Of a stretch of DNA of 64,000 bases, positions 44,198-53,734 are shown one piece after another. The stretch spans positions 1-64,000 of the forward strand of contig NZ_QXFL01000004.1 in NCBI RefSeq assembly GCF_003584125.1, in the 5' to 3' direction. The DNA comes from Aurantiacibacter zhengii. Its GTDB lineage: Bacteria; Pseudomonadota; Alphaproteobacteria; Sphingomonadales; Sphingomonadaceae. Numbering within the stretch: position 1 is the first letter of the stretch; the number at the start of each line of letters is the position of its first letter. A model generated the notes under the pieces. It was not told the DNA's origin, searched no databases, and worked only from the letters and a program-made list of their open reading frames with translations. Made by a program: the position numbers and the translations under genes.

Positions 44198-45624
44198 TGA
44201 ACCGCGGCGCTCCCCTTGCGGCACGCTGGAGCCGGGTCGCCCTGACCTGGCTGCCGTTTGCCGATGCGGCGAGCGACGAACTGCGCCTGCCGCGCCTTCT
44301 GCGGCTGTCGCTGTTCCAGGTGAGCGTGGGCATGACCATGGTATTGCTGAACGGCACGCTGAACCGGGTGATGATCGTGGAGCTTGGCACTCCGGCCTGG
44401 CTGGTTGCCGGGCTGATCGCCTTGCCGCTGCTGCTTGCCCCCTTCCGCGTCGCCATCGGCCACCGCTCCGACACGCACCGCTCCGTCCTCGGCTGGCGCC
44501 GTGTCCCCTACATCTGGTTCGGCACGCTGATGCAATTCGGTGGCCTTGCCATCATGCCGTTTGCCCTGCTGCTGCTGGGTCGGCCGGAAACCTTTTCTCT
44601 GGGCCTTGCAGCAAGCGTGCTGGCCTTCCTGCTGGCCGGCGCGGGCCTGCATACGACGCAGACAGCCGGACTGGCGCTCGCCAGCGATCTTGCCCCCGCG
44701 GACCGGCGGCCGCGTGTGGTGGCACTCCTTTACGTGATGCTACTGGCGGGCATGATGCTGGCGGCGCTGGTGATCGGTGCCATCCTGACAGATTTCACCC
44801 CCACCCGGCTCGTTCAGGTGATCCAGGGGGCCGCCGTGCTGGCGCTGTTCCTCAACATCGCAGCGCTGTGGAAGCAGGAAACGCGCAGTGCTGCGGTCGC
44901 TTCGCGCGATACGCCGCGGCCGCCGCTGGCCGAGGTATGGAGTGCCTTCACCGCGCAGCGCGATACCCGCCGCCTGTTGATCGCCATCGGCCTTGGCGCA
45001 GCGGCCTTCGCCATGCAGGATGCGCTGCTGGAGCCTTACGGGGGCGAGGTGCTTGGCCTGACGGTGGGCGCCACCACCGGGCTGACAGGCGCCTGGGCGC
45101 TGGGCACGCTGGCAGGATTTGCCCTTACCGCCCGCCGCATGAACCAGGGGGCCGATCCCCTCCGCATGGCCGGTTACGGCATTACCGCCGGGATCGCCGC
45201 TTTCATGCTGGTGATTTTCGCCGCCCCGTTCGACGTTCCCGGCATGCTGGCAGCAGGAGCTATTGGGATCGGCTTCGGGGTCGGCCTGTTCTCCGTCGGC
45301 ACACTGGTGGCCGCCATGGCCCTGGCCAGCAACGGCACTAGCGGGATCGCCCTGGGCGCATGGGGCGCGGTGCAGGCGAGTTGTGCCGGGCTTGCTATCG
45401 CCATCGGCGGCGTCCTGCGCGACCTGATTTCCAGTTTTGCGGTGGCGGACGGCCTGGGTGCCGCCGTGGCCGACCGGGCGACCGGCTACGCCACCGTCTA
45501 CATGATCGAAATCGCCCTTCTGCTGGTCACCCTGGTGGTGATCGGTCCGCTGGTGGGACGCGACCGCAGCAACGCAGACCACATGCAACAGTCCCGTTTC
45601 GGGCTGACCGAGTTCCCCACGTGA
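44197..45624 (+). CDS. lhaA: LH1 assembly protein LhaA (PucC family)
   Basis: PucC-family membrane protein upstream of puhA, the usual place of LhaA, which is needed to assemble LH1. The 475 residues have about twelve helices; blocks are LNGTLNRVMIVELGTPAWL, the GWRRVPYIWFG loop and FAMQDALLEPYGGEVLGL. It is a paralogue of the transporter encoded between bchG and bchP. Confidence 0.92.
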   Translation: MNRGAPLAARWSRVALTWLPFADAASDELRLPRLLRLSLFQVSVGMTMVLLNGTLNRVMIVELGTPAWLVAGLIALPLLLAPFRVAIGHRSDTHRSVLGWRRVPYIWFGTLMQFGGLAIMPFALLLLGRPETFSLGLAASVLAFLLAGAGLHTTQTAGLALASDLAPADRRPRVVALLYVMLLAGMMLAALVIGAILTDFTPTRLVQVIQGAAVLALFLNIAALWKQETRSAAVASRDTPRPPLAEVWSAFTAQRDTRRLLIAIGLGAAAFAMQDALLEPYGGEVLGLTVGATTGLTGAWALGTLAGFALTARRMNQGADPLRMAGYGITAGIAAFMLVIFAAPFDVPGMLAAGAIGIGFGVGLFSVGTLVAAMALASNGTSGIALGAWGAVQASCAGLAIAIGGVLRDLISSFAVADGLGAAVADRATGYATVYMIEIALLLVTLVVIGPLVGRDRSNADHMQQSRFGLTEFPT

Positions 45625-45646
45625 CCCTGCGGGAAAGGAAAGAACC

Positions 45647-46408
45647 ATGAACGAGAATATTGTCGGATCGATCGACGTTGCGGAGCTGGCGTTTTACACC
45701 TTCGTCCTGTTTTTCATCGCTCTCATCTTCTACCTGCGGCGAGAGGACCGACGCGAAGGCTATCCGCTGGAGGATGAACTGACCGGCGCGATTGAATCGC
45801 CCGGTGGCCCGCTCTCCACCGCATCCACCAAGTCGTTCAAGCTGCCCCATGGCGGCGGCACGGTCACCGCGCCTACCCAGGGTCGCGAGAAGGTGGATAT
45901 CGCGGCAAGGCGGCGCGAGAACTTCGGCGGCGCACCCTATTCTCCCACCGGCAACCCGCTGGCCGATGGCGTGGGTCCGGCAGCCTACGCCGAGCGCGCC
46001 CGCACCCCGGATATCGATGCCCACGGCGCGCCGCGCATTGTGCCCATGTCGACGCTGGAGGGTTTCTCCATCGCACCGCTCAGCACCGACCCGCGCGGAT
46101 TGCCGGTTTATGGTGCCGACGGCATGAAGGCCGGCACGGTAACGGACCTGTGGGTCGACCGGGCCGAGCACTGCATCCGCTACCTGGCCGTGGACACCGG
46201 GGCGGGCACGGCCCTTGCCCCGATGGCAATGGCGCTGGTGAAACGCGACCACGTTTCCATCGACGCCATCAACGCCGCCCACTTCACCGGCGTCCCCGGC
46301 CTCGAAGGGGCGGGAACCATCACCCGGTACGAGGAGGAGCGCATCGTCGCCTATTTTGGCGGTGGCTACCTTTACGCCAATGACGAAAGGCAGGAACCGT
46401 GGCTGTAA
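45647..46408 (+). CDS. puhA: photosynthetic reaction centre H subunit
   Basis: Single-span subunit that caps the cytoplasmic face of the reaction centre and guides quinone protonation. The 253 residues have a periplasmic start (MNENIVGSIDVAELAFY), one helix at about residues 12-30, the RREDRREGYPLE block, and a soluble PRC-barrel-like domain with VTDLWVDRAE. The GGAAAGGAAAG ribosome-binding site is clear. Its end overlaps the puhB GTG by 10 bases. Confidence 0.96.
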   Translation: MNENIVGSIDVAELAFYTFVLFFIALIFYLRREDRREGYPLEDELTGAIESPGGPLSTASTKSFKLPHGGGTVTAPTQGREKVDIAARRRENFGGAPYSPTGNPLADGVGPAAYAERARTPDIDAHGAPRIVPMSTLEGFSIAPLSTDPRGLPVYGADGMKAGTVTDLWVDRAEHCIRYLAVDTGAGTALAPMAMALVKRDHVSIDAINAAHFTGVPGLEGAGTITRYEEERIVAYFGGGYLYANDERQEPWL

Positions 46409-47025
46409 CCGAGTACGAGAACGAGCCGATCCGCGGCCTGCCCGGGTACCTGCCCGAAGGCGAGCATATCGTGTGGCAGGGCGTGCCGGACTGGCGGGTG
46501 TTCGCCCGCAGCGCGCTCTACACCCGCTGGATCGGGTTCTACTTCACCCTGCTGACCGTGCTCGCACTCGTCAGCGGAAGCCTGGGCGGCGCGCTGCTCA
46601 CCGCGATCAGCGGCGTGCTGGCCCTTGGCCTGCTCAATCTTTTCGCCTGGGGCGTTGGCAAGACGACCGTCTATACCATTACCAACCGCCGACTGGTGCT
46701 GCGGATCGGTGTGGCGCTGAACAAGTGCATCAACCTGCCGCTTGCCACCGTCGGTTCCGCCAGCCTGCGTGCCCACGCGGCCGGTCACGGCGACATCGCC
46801 CTGCAACTCACCGGCAAGCACCGGCTGGGCTATGCCGTGCTGTGGCCCCATGTCCGCCCGCTGCGCCTGCGTGATGCAGAGCCGATGCTGCGCGCACTGC
46901 CCGATGCGGAAAACGTCGCGGCGATCCTGCGCCGCACCTGCAGCGGCGTGGTCCCCAACGCCCGGATCGATACGGACACGGCACCAGCGGCGAACATCGC
47001 CCCGCCAAGAAAGGCCGCAGCATGA
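46399..47025 (+). CDS. puhB: photosynthetic complex assembly protein PuhB
   Basis: Membrane protein needed for reaction-centre assembly. The 208 residues start at GTG, with the PGYLPEGEHIVWQGVPDW opening typical of PuhB, two hydrophobic helices at about 45-85, and a PH-like domain (TVYTITNRRLVLRIG). It overlaps both puhA and puhC, suggesting coupled translation. Confidence 0.93.
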   Translation: MAVTEYENEPIRGLPGYLPEGEHIVWQGVPDWRVFARSALYTRWIGFYFTLLTVLALVSGSLGGALLTAISGVLALGLLNLFAWGVGKTTVYTITNRRLVLRIGVALNKCINLPLATVGSASLRAHAAGHGDIALQLTGKHRLGYAVLWPHVRPLRLRDAEPMLRALPDAENVAAILRRTCSGVVPNARIDTDTAPAANIAPPRKAAA

Positions 47026-47528
47026 CCCATGCGGCGCACCACCAGGGTCACGGCCACAGCCACGAAAACACGGTGCCGCGCCCGGCGCTGTTCCTGGTGG
47101 GTGGCCTGGTGTTCGCGTCGCTGACAATGACGGCACTGGTGACGACGGGCTGGCTGGAGCGCGAGGCCGTTCCCACCGCCGTGCGCGCCGAGGCGAATGT
47201 TGCGCCTGTCACCACGCGTCACCTGACCTTCGCCGACCTCGCCGATGGCGGCGTGCGCATCGCCGAAGCCGGCAGCGACAACGAGGTCGCGCTGATCACC
47301 AGCGATACCACCGGCAGCGGCTTCATTCGCGGCGTGCTGCGCGGCCTTGCCCGCGAAAGGCGGATGCAGGGCATCGGCGCGGCTCCTCCCTTCGCGCTCA
47401 CGCTGTGGGAAGACGGCTCCCTCTCGCTGACGGACGAGGCAACCGGGCGCATCATCGAACTTGGCGGGTTCGGCCCGGACAACCGCGCCGCCTTCATCGC
47501 CCTGCTGCCCGAAGGAACAGCATCGTGA
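47022..47528 (+). CDS. puhC: photosynthetic complex assembly protein PuhC
   Basis: Assembly protein for the LH1-reaction-centre complex. The 168 residues have a histidine-rich N-terminus (THAAHHQGHGHSHEN), one membrane helix at about 22-44 and a periplasmic domain (LTFADLADGGVRI, LTLWEDGSLSL). The His-rich start could bind metal. The ATG overlaps puhB, and the TGA overlaps the next GTG. Confidence 0.9.
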   Translation: MTHAAHHQGHGHSHENTVPRPALFLVGGLVFASLTMTALVTTGWLEREAVPTAVRAEANVAPVTTRHLTFADLADGGVRIAEAGSDNEVALITSDTTGSGFIRGVLRGLARERRMQGIGAAPPFALTLWEDGSLSLTDEATGRIIELGGFGPDNRAAFIALLPEGTAS

Positions 47529-47812
47529 GCGCACGCACTTTCAACGTGCCCTGCCGTATCGCGGTGGAACAGAGCGAGTATCATTTCCACGCCCACGTCG
47601 AACTGGCCGATGAAATCGCCATCGAACCGGGCGACCGGGTGCGCGTTCACGGTGCCCCGATCGCGGTTGCGTTCGGCGAAACGGCGGTGTTCGAGCGCAT
47701 GGCCACGGTCACCCGGGCCAACGCGCTGCAACGGGCATGGACCAGACTGGTCGCCTATTTCGACTTCAAGGAACTGTACGAAGTCAGCTTCAACCCAGGG
47801 AGGGTGCGATGA
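47525..47812 (+). CDS. conserved-position small protein between puhC and acsF
   Basis: A 95-residue soluble protein starting at GTG on the puhC stop (GTGA) and ending on the acsF start (ATGA). It has [22 protein letters not shown], a beta-rich pattern, and the helix [19 protein letters not shown]. The family is not named with certainty. The position before acsF and the lack of a membrane segment suggest a soluble partner of pigment or complex assembly. Confidence 0.8.
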   Translation: MSARTFNVPCRIAVEQSEYHFHAHVELADEIAIEPGDRVRVHGAPIAVAFGETAVFERMATVTRANALQRAWTRLVAYFDFKELYEVSFNPGRVR

Positions 47813-48894
47813 ACGCCCAGACAAAATTCCCCACGCCCGCGGCCACTCCGGCATCCAGCGAAGACACGATGGCGATGGCCACGCACGAAACCGTGCTGTC
47901 GCCGCGTTTCTACACCACCGATTTCGATGCGCTGGATGCGATAGACGTCAGCCCCGTGCGCGGCGAATGGGACGCGCTGATCGCGGAGATGATCGGCGAC
48001 CCCAACAAGAAGCATTTCAAGAAGGACGACAGCTTCAAGGGCGCGATCAACCGGCTGGAACCCGAACTGCGCGCCGAATTCATAGACTTCCTCGTCAGCT
48101 CGCTCACCGCCGAATTTTCCGGCTGCGTACTCTATGCGGAAATCGCCAAGCGCACGAAGAACCCGGATGTGAAGCAGCTGTTCAAGCTGCTCGCGCGCGA
48201 TGAGAGCCGCCATGCCGGTTTCATCAACGAAAGCCTGAAGGATGCCGGTATCGGTATCGACCTCGGCTTCCTGACGCGAACCAAGAAATACACCTTCTTC
48301 AAGCCGAAATTCATCTGGTACGCGGTCTACCTTTCGGAAAAGATCGGCTATTCGCGCTATATCACGATATACCGGCACCTTGCCGCCAATCCTGACAAGC
48401 AGATCCACCCGATCTTCAGCTGGTTCGAGGAATGGTGCAACGACGAATTCCGCCACGGAGAAGCCTTTGCCCTGCTGATGCGGGCGGATCCCAAGCTGCT
48501 GCGCGGGCACAACAAGCTGTGGATCCGCTTCTTCCTGCTGGCGGTCTATGCGACGATGTACGTGCGGGACCACAACCGCCCGGTATTTCACGCCGCGCTT
48601 GGCATCGATCCGACCGAGTACGATTACAAGGTCTTCTCCATCTGCAACCAGATCTGCAAGCAGGTCTTCCCGGTGGAGCTGGATATCGACGATGCCGGTT
48701 TCCGCCGCAAAATGGACAGGCTGCTGGTTGCCAACCGCCGGATTGAGGACGGCAAGTCCCGTGGCGGCGTGACAGGTGCACTCCAGCGCCTCGGCGGCAT
48801 GGCAGGCGCGGGCATGGCCTTTGCCTCGATGTATTTCCACCGTGCCAGGAAAAACGAACTGCCCGAAACGATCCGGCTGCAACCTGCATGGTAA
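47809..48894 (+). CDS. acsF: aerobic Mg-protoporphyrin IX monomethyl ester cyclase AcsF
   Basis: Diiron oxygenase that closes the fifth ring of chlorophyll with O2. The 361 residues have the ligand motifs [11 protein letters not shown] (Glu-x2-His) and [12 protein letters not shown] (Glu-x2-His) plus an earlier carboxylate in TAEFSGC. No anaerobic BchE was seen in the window, so this cyclase makes pigment synthesis depend on oxygen. The stop overlaps puhE by 7 bases. Confidence 0.97.
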   Translation: MNAQTKFPTPAATPASSEDTMAMATHETVLSPRFYTTDFDALDAIDVSPVRGEWDALIAEMIGDPNKKHFKKDDSFKGAINRLEPELRAEFIDFLVSSLTAEFSGCVLYAEIAKRTKNPDVKQLFKLLARDESRHAGFINESLKDAGIGIDLGFLTRTKKYTFFKPKFIWYAVYLSEKIGYSRYITIYRHLAANPDKQIHPIFSWFEEWCNDEFRHGEAFALLMRADPKLLRGHNKLWIRFFLLAVYATMYVRDHNRPVFHAALGIDPTEYDYKVFSICNQICKQVFPVELDIDDAGFRRKMDRLLVANRRIEDGKSRGGVTGALQRLGGMAGAGMAFASMYFHRARKNELPETIRLQPAW

Positions 48895-49673
48895 GCTGGT
48901 CGGGCCATATCCTCCCTGTCGTGGTGACGATTGCCATGTGGTTCTTCGCCACGGGGCTGATCGCCTGGCTCGACAACCGCGAGCGGGGCACCTTCCCCCG
49001 CAGCCTGGCCTGGGCCGGCATCGCGGGGGTGGCCGGATTGGTGGCGGTGATTGCCGCAATGCACACCGTTTCGCTAGGCGCGGTCTACCTCTCCTTTGCC
49101 GGGGCGATCCTGATCTGGGCCTGGCACGAAATCGCTTTCCTGACCGGCGCCGTATCGGGTCCGCGCCGCGGCTCCTGCCCGCCCGATGCGCGCGGCTGGG
49201 AACGTTTCAGCCACGCCAGCGCGGCGATGGCCTGGCACGAGGTCGCGCTGGTGATAACGGCGCTGGTACTGATCACCCTGACCTGGTCTGCCCCCAACCA
49301 GGTGGGCGCCATGGTCTTTGCGCTGCTGTTCGTCATGCGGCTGAGCACCAAGCTGAACATCTACGTCGGCGTGCCCAATATGAGCACCGAGATCCTGCCG
49401 CCGCACCTCGCCTACTTGCAAAGCTATTTCGGACCGCGCAGGCTGCACCCGTTGCTGCTGGCCTCGCTGGTCGCCAGTACGGCGCTGGCGCTGTGGCTGG
49501 GCGCCGCGGCGCTCAGTGCGGCACCCGGCAGCGCCGAATCCGCCGGAGCCAGCCTGCTTTTCGCGCTCGCGGCTCTGGGCGCGCTCGAACACCTGTTTCT
49601 CGCATTGCCGTTTCGCGACGGTGCCTTGTGGCGGTGGGCCATTCCGGCCCGCAACCACGATACCCAGCAGTAA
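48888..49673 (+). CDS. puhE: PuhE, putative photosynthetic complex assembly protein 2
   Basis: Polytopic membrane protein of the puh region with about seven helices in 261 residues. Family blocks are [27 protein letters not shown] and [22 protein letters not shown] (in part: [12 protein letters not shown]). It affects reaction-centre and bacteriochlorophyll levels in Rhodobacter capsulatus. It overlaps acsF and precedes hemA by 20 bases. Confidence 0.9.
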   Translation: MVSWSGHILPVVVTIAMWFFATGLIAWLDNRERGTFPRSLAWAGIAGVAGLVAVIAAMHTVSLGAVYLSFAGAILIWAWHEIAFLTGAVSGPRRGSCPPDARGWERFSHASAAMAWHEVALVITALVLITLTWSAPNQVGAMVFALLFVMRLSTKLNIYVGVPNMSTEILPPHLAYLQSYFGPRRLHPLLLASLVASTALALWLGAAALSAAPGSAESAGASLLFALAALGALEHLFLALPFRDGALWRWAIPARNHDTQQ

Positions 49674-49693
49674 AAGTCAAAAGGGATCTGGCC

Positions 49694-50914
49694 ATGGATT
49701 TTGAGGGGTTTTTCAATAGCGAACTGGAAGCAGTCCGCGAAGAAGGTCGCTACCGCGTCTTCACCGAGATCGAGCGGCATCGCGGATCGTTCCCCCACGC
49801 CACGCGCTATGTCGGCGGCGGCACGCAGGACGTTACCGTGTGGTGCTCCAACGACTATCTCGGCATGGGCCAGCACCCCGTCGTGATCGAGGCGATGCAC
49901 CGCGTGCTGGATGAATGCGGCGCTGGTGCAGGCGGCACCCGCAATATCTCCGGCACCAATCACCATCACGTGTTGCTGGAACAGGAACTGGCCGACCTGC
50001 ACGGCAAGGAAGCGGCGCTGCTGTTCACCAGCGGCTATGTCTCCAACTGGGCGGGCCTGGGAACGCTGGCCAGCAAGATCCCGGGCTGCGTTGTCTTTTC
50101 CGACGCGCTGAACCACGCCAGCATGATCGAGGGCATCCGCCACAGCCGCGCGCCCTACAAGATCTGGGCGCATAACGATGCCGAGGATCTCGACCGGCAA
50201 CTGTCGGCCTATGGCCCCGAGGTGCCCAAACTGGTGGCGTTCGAGAGCGTGTATTCGATGGACGGAGACATCGCGCCGATCGCGGAAATCCTCGACGTGT
50301 GCGAAAACCATGGCGCGATGAGCTACATCGACGAGGTTCACGGCGTCGGCCTCTACGGCCCGCGCGGCGGCGGCGTGGCCGAACGCGAAGGCCTGATGGA
50401 CCGTATCACCGTGATCGAAGGGACGCTTGGCAAGGCCTTCGGCGTGATGGGCGGTTATATCGCTGCATCGAGCAACCTTGTCGATTTCGTACGCAGCTTT
50501 GCCAGCGGCTTCATTTTCAGCACCGCGCTGCCGCCTGCCGTGGCCGCTGGTGCCTGTGCCAGCATCCGCCACCTGAAACAAAGCGAGGCAGAGCGTATCC
50601 TGCAACGCGACCGGGTGGAAACGGTACGGCGCAAACTGGACATGCTGGGGATTCCGCACCTGCCCAATCCGAGCCACATCATTCCGGTGATGGTGGGCGA
50701 TGCGCACAAGTGCAAGAGGATCAGCGACTGGCTGATGGACAACCACGGCATCTATGTGCAGCCGATCAATTACCCCACGGTTACGCGCGGTTCGGAACGT
50801 CTGCGCATCACGCCCTCGCCGGTCCACAGCGATGGCGACATCGGCCGGTTGATCGACGCGCTAAGCGACATCTGGTCGCAGTGCGAACTGGCCAGGGGTG
50901 CCATCGCCGCCTGA
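49694..50914 (+). CDS. hemA: 5-aminolevulinate synthase
   Basis: PLP enzyme that condenses glycine and succinyl-CoA to 5-aminolevulinate, the first step to haem and bacteriochlorophyll. The 406 residues have the catalytic lysine K247 in [14 protein letters not shown], the [12 protein letters not shown] and [16 protein letters not shown] blocks. As last gene of the superoperon it ties precursor supply to pigment synthesis. An AAAAGGGA ribosome-binding site precedes the ATG. Confidence 0.97.
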   Translation: MDFEGFFNSELEAVREEGRYRVFTEIERHRGSFPHATRYVGGGTQDVTVWCSNDYLGMGQHPVVIEAMHRVLDECGAGAGGTRNISGTNHHHVLLEQELADLHGKEAALLFTSGYVSNWAGLGTLASKIPGCVVFSDALNHASMIEGIRHSRAPYKIWAHNDAEDLDRQLSAYGPEVPKLVAFESVYSMDGDIAPIAEILDVCENHGAMSYIDEVHGVGLYGPRGGGVAEREGLMDRITVIEGTLGKAFGVMGGYIAASSNLVDFVRSFASGFIFSTALPPAVAAGACASIRHLKQSEAERILQRDRVETVRRKLDMLGIPHLPNPSHIIPVMVGDAHKCKRISDWLMDNHGIYVQPINYPTVTRGSERLRITPSPVHSDGDIGRLIDALSDIWSQCELARGAIAA

Positions 50915-50940
50915 CCTTCGATTTGGATAACTGGCACAAT

Positions 50941-50975
50941 AAAAGGGCGCCGGTCGATCCGGCGCCCCTTTTTTA
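50941..50975 (+). terminator. rho-independent terminator after hemA
   Basis: GGGCGCCGG-tcgat-CCGGCGCCC forms a perfect 9-bp stem flanked by AAAA and a run of T (CTTTTTT). It ends the bchF-hemA superoperon. The flanking A run makes it usable from the opposite strand, for the convergent cytochrome gene. Confidence 0.92.
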
Positions 50976-50997
50976 TTCGGCAATCTATGATCGCAGC

Positions 50998-51504
50998 TTA
51001 TTCGCCGCCGGATTCCAGATAGGCGATCACGTCTGCACGATCCTGCCCGTCGGAAAGGCCTGCAAAAGCCATCTTCGTACCGGGAACGACGCGCTGCGGG
51101 TTCTCGAGATACTGGAACAGCTTTTCAGGCGTCCAGGTGATGCCGCTGTTGGCGTTGGCCGGGGTATAGTTGTAGCCCTCGACAGTGCCGGCCTCGCGGC
51201 CAACGACCCCTGCCAGCGACGGGCCGACACGGTTCACGCCAGGCTCAAGCACGTGGCATGCGGCGCACTGCTGGAAAACCTCGCCGCCGTGAGCGGGATC
51301 CGCTGTGAACTCAGCCAGAGTCGTTCCGTCGATCGTATCGGTCGAGTCCGCGGTCGGGGCGGGAGCTTCCTGAGTTGCTGCAGTTTCTGTTTCGGCAGCG
51401 GTGGTCTGCTCGGGCGGCGGCGGCGGCTCGTCACCTCCGCCTCCACAGGCGGAAAGGAAGGTTAGGGAAACGGCTACCGCTGCAACTTGCGACAAGGTTC
51501 TCAT
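50998..51504 (-). CDS. class I cytochrome c, predicted lipoprotein
   Basis: A 168-residue monohaem cytochrome. Residues 1-20 form a lipoprotein signal peptide with lipobox LSAC, then a long Pro/Thr/Glu/Ala-rich linker (about 21-60), and a c-type domain with haem motif CAACH and a later methionine region GTKMAF. The ATG at 51502-51504 follows AGGGGAGAG. A tethered cytochrome beside the photosynthesis cluster is a good candidate for electron donor to PufC, by inference from place. Confidence 0.85.
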   Translation of the reverse strand: MRTLSQVAAVAVSLTFLSACGGGGDEPPPPPEQTTAAETETAATQEAPAPTADSTDTIDGTTLAEFTADPAHGGEVFQQCAACHVLEPGVNRVGPSLAGVVGREAGTVEGYNYTPANANSGITWTPEKLFQYLENPQRVVPGTKMAFAGLSDGQDRADVIAYLESGGE

Positions 51505-51746
51505 CAACGAACTCTCCCCTTTCATGCGTTGCCGAACAGACGGCAATCGCAAACTAACGGCCCAGCGCGCATTTAGTGTCCAGATTTCTACGCGGGCAAT
51601 CCTGACTTTCGTCCATGCCATAGCAGAAAGAAAGAAATATCTCAGGACATTTTCTGCGCAAACCCCGACAAATATTGCAGCGACGCGCTAACAGATGTGC
51701 GAAGGTTGCGTCCCGTTACAGCCTGAGGGCGGCTGCCGATATCCGC

Positions 51747-52547
51747 TCAGGCATCGTCGGGCTTTGCCATGCGTTCATGCATTTTCGACACGATACCCGC
51801 TGGCAAGATGTCGGCGAAGAAATACTGGACCTTGTTCATAAGCCCGCTGACTTCCTTGGTCTCACCATCCAGCAAGGCTTCGTAACCGTCCCTGGCCACC
51901 TTGGCCGGATCGGCTTTCATGTCGGTCTGGCCGACCATGGTGTCGTCCTCCATTTCGGCATGTTCGAAGAACTCGGTGTCGGTTACGCCGGGTAGCAGGC
52001 AGGTTATCACGACATCGGTGTCCTTGATTTCGGTAGCAAGTCCAACGCAGAAGTCGTCGATGAAGGCCTTCGTGGAATTGTAGATCAGATTGTAGGCTCC
52101 CGGCATATCGCCGACGATCGAACCGGTCACAAGAATGCGACCCTGGTTCCGCTGGCGCATGGCGCGACCTACGCGGTGGATCAGCGACACCGTGCCGGTT
52201 ACGTTCGTGTGGATCGTATGCGCTATCTTGCTCCATTCCTGGTCCAGGAATGCACCGCCCTCGCCCGTGCCGGCATTGGCGACAAGGTTATCGACGGGGC
52301 GGCTGCCGATTGCGTCCATCAACTGTTCTACCCCGCTTTCGGTGGCGAGATTGCATTCAAGTGTGGCAACCGATGAAGCGCCGCAGTTGCGCGCCTCTGT
52401 TGCCGCAGCGGCAAGATCACGGTCGGCGACCAGCAGCAGATCGCATCCGTCTTTCGCCGCCAGCTTGGCCAGCTCGAGTCCGATGCCGCTGCTCGCCCCT
52501 GTCACGACCGTGAAGCCGCTCAGCTTTTCAATCTTGTTCTTGCTCAC
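51747..52547 (-). CDS. short-chain dehydrogenase/reductase
   Basis: A 266-residue SDR oxidoreductase with the cofactor motif TGASSGIG at about residue 14, NAGTGEGG, and the catalytic Ser and Tyr-x3-Lys (YNSTK). The GTG start overlaps the preceding dehydrogenase stop (GTGA). Substrate is unknown. It closes an SRPBCC-ADH-SDR run. Transcripts could reach it from about 54.4 kb. Confidence 0.88.
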   Translation of the reverse strand: MSKNKIEKLSGFTVVTGASSGIGLELAKLAAKDGCDLLLVADRDLAAAATEARNCGASSVATLECNLATESGVEQLMDAIGSRPVDNLVANAGTGEGGAFLDQEWSKIAHTIHTNVTGTVSLIHRVGRAMRQRNQGRILVTGSIVGDMPGAYNLIYNSTKAFIDDFCVGLATEIKDTDVVITCLLPGVTDTEFFEHAEMEDDTMVGQTDMKADPAKVARDGYEALLDGETKEVSGLMNKVQYFFADILPAGIVSKMHERMAKPDDA

Positions 52548-53734
52548 TTGGCCATCTCCATGTCGGGCTTGAGGACAACCTTGGTCCAGTCGTTCTGTTC
52601 GTCGTGGAAGCATTTGTAGCCGCGCGCGGCGTCCTCCAGCGGCAGGCGGTGAGAGATCATGAAGGTCGTATCGAGCGTGCCATCCTCGATCTTCTCCAGC
52701 AGATCCTTCAGGTAACGCTGCACGTGGGTCTGGCCCGTGCGGACCTGCAGACCCTTCTCCATCAGCGCCCCAAGCGGGAACTTGTCGGTCATGCCGCCAT
52801 AGACGCCGGGGATCGAAACGCGCCCGCCCGGACGCACCGCCAGGATCGCCTGTTTCAATGCCTTCGCCCGGTCCGCGCCGATGCCGATCTTCTGCTTGGC
52901 GATATCGATCATGTTGTCGGCAGCAAAGCCATGGGCTTCCATGCCGACCGCGTCGATCACAGCGTCGACGCCGATGCCGCCGGACATCTCCATCAGCGCC
53001 TCGCGCACGTCCGTCTTGCGGAAATCGATGGTTTCCGCACCCATCTGCTTCGCCAGCGCCAGCCGGTTCGGATAGTGATCGATGGCAATCACCTTGCTCG
53101 CCCCCATCACGATGGCAGACTGCACGGCGAACAGGCCGACAGGGCCGCAGCCCCAGACGGCAACGGTATCGTCGGGCTGGATTTCGGCGTTTTCCGCGCC
53201 CATCCAGCCGGTGGGCAGGATGTCGGAAAGGAACAGGACCTTGTCGTCCTCAAGGTGATCGGGAACGACGATCGGGCCCACATCGGAATAGGGCACGCGA
53301 ACGTACTCTGCCTGCCCGCCCGAATAGCCGCCCGTAAGGTGCGAATAGCCGAACAGTCCGGCCATCGGATGCCCGTAAAGCGTAGCGGACATGTCCTGCT
53401 TTTCAGCCGGATTGGAATTCTCGCAGGCCGAGAACTGCTGGATCTTGCAATGGAAGCAGCCGCCGCACGATATGGTGAACGGAACCACTACCCGCTGGCC
53501 TTTCTTCAGCGTGGAATCTTTGCCGGTCTCCACCACCTCTCCCATGAATTCATGGCCCAGGACATCGCCGGGCATCACGCCGGGAATGACGCCATCGTAA
53601 AGGTGAAGGTCGCTGCCGCAGATCGCGGTAGAGGTGATCTTGATGATGGCATCGCGCGAGTTGATGATCTCGGGATCGTCCACGGTTTCCACGCGAACGT
53701 CGTGCGTTCCGTGCCAGGTAAGCGCTCTCATCAT
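52544..53734 (-). CDS. zinc-dependent alcohol/formaldehyde-type dehydrogenase
   Basis: Medium-chain dehydrogenase with 396 residues. Catalytic-zinc ligands are in TAICGSDLH and DVLGHEFMGEV, structural-zinc cysteines in CGGCFHCKIQQFSAC, and the NAD motif in VWGCGPVGLFA. The extra insert after the zinc domain resembles glutathione-independent formaldehyde dehydrogenases. It overlaps its neighbours on both sides, so it belongs to a three-gene operon. Confidence 0.9.
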   Translation of the reverse strand: MMRALTWHGTHDVRVETVDDPEIINSRDAIIKITSTAICGSDLHLYDGVIPGVMPGDVLGHEFMGEVVETGKDSTLKKGQRVVVPFTISCGGCFHCKIQQFSACENSNPAEKQDMSATLYGHPMAGLFGYSHLTGGYSGGQAEYVRVPYSDVGPIVVPDHLEDDKVLFLSDILPTGWMGAENAEIQPDDTVAVWGCGPVGLFAVQSAIVMGASKVIAIDHYPNRLALAKQMGAETIDFRKTDVREALMEMSGGIGVDAVIDAVGMEAHGFAADNMIDIAKQKIGIGADRAKALKQAILAVRPGGRVSIPGVYGGMTDKFPLGALMEKGLQVRTGQTHVQRYLKDLLEKIEDGTLDTTFMISHRLPLEDAARGYKCFHDEQNDWTKVVLKPDMEMAK

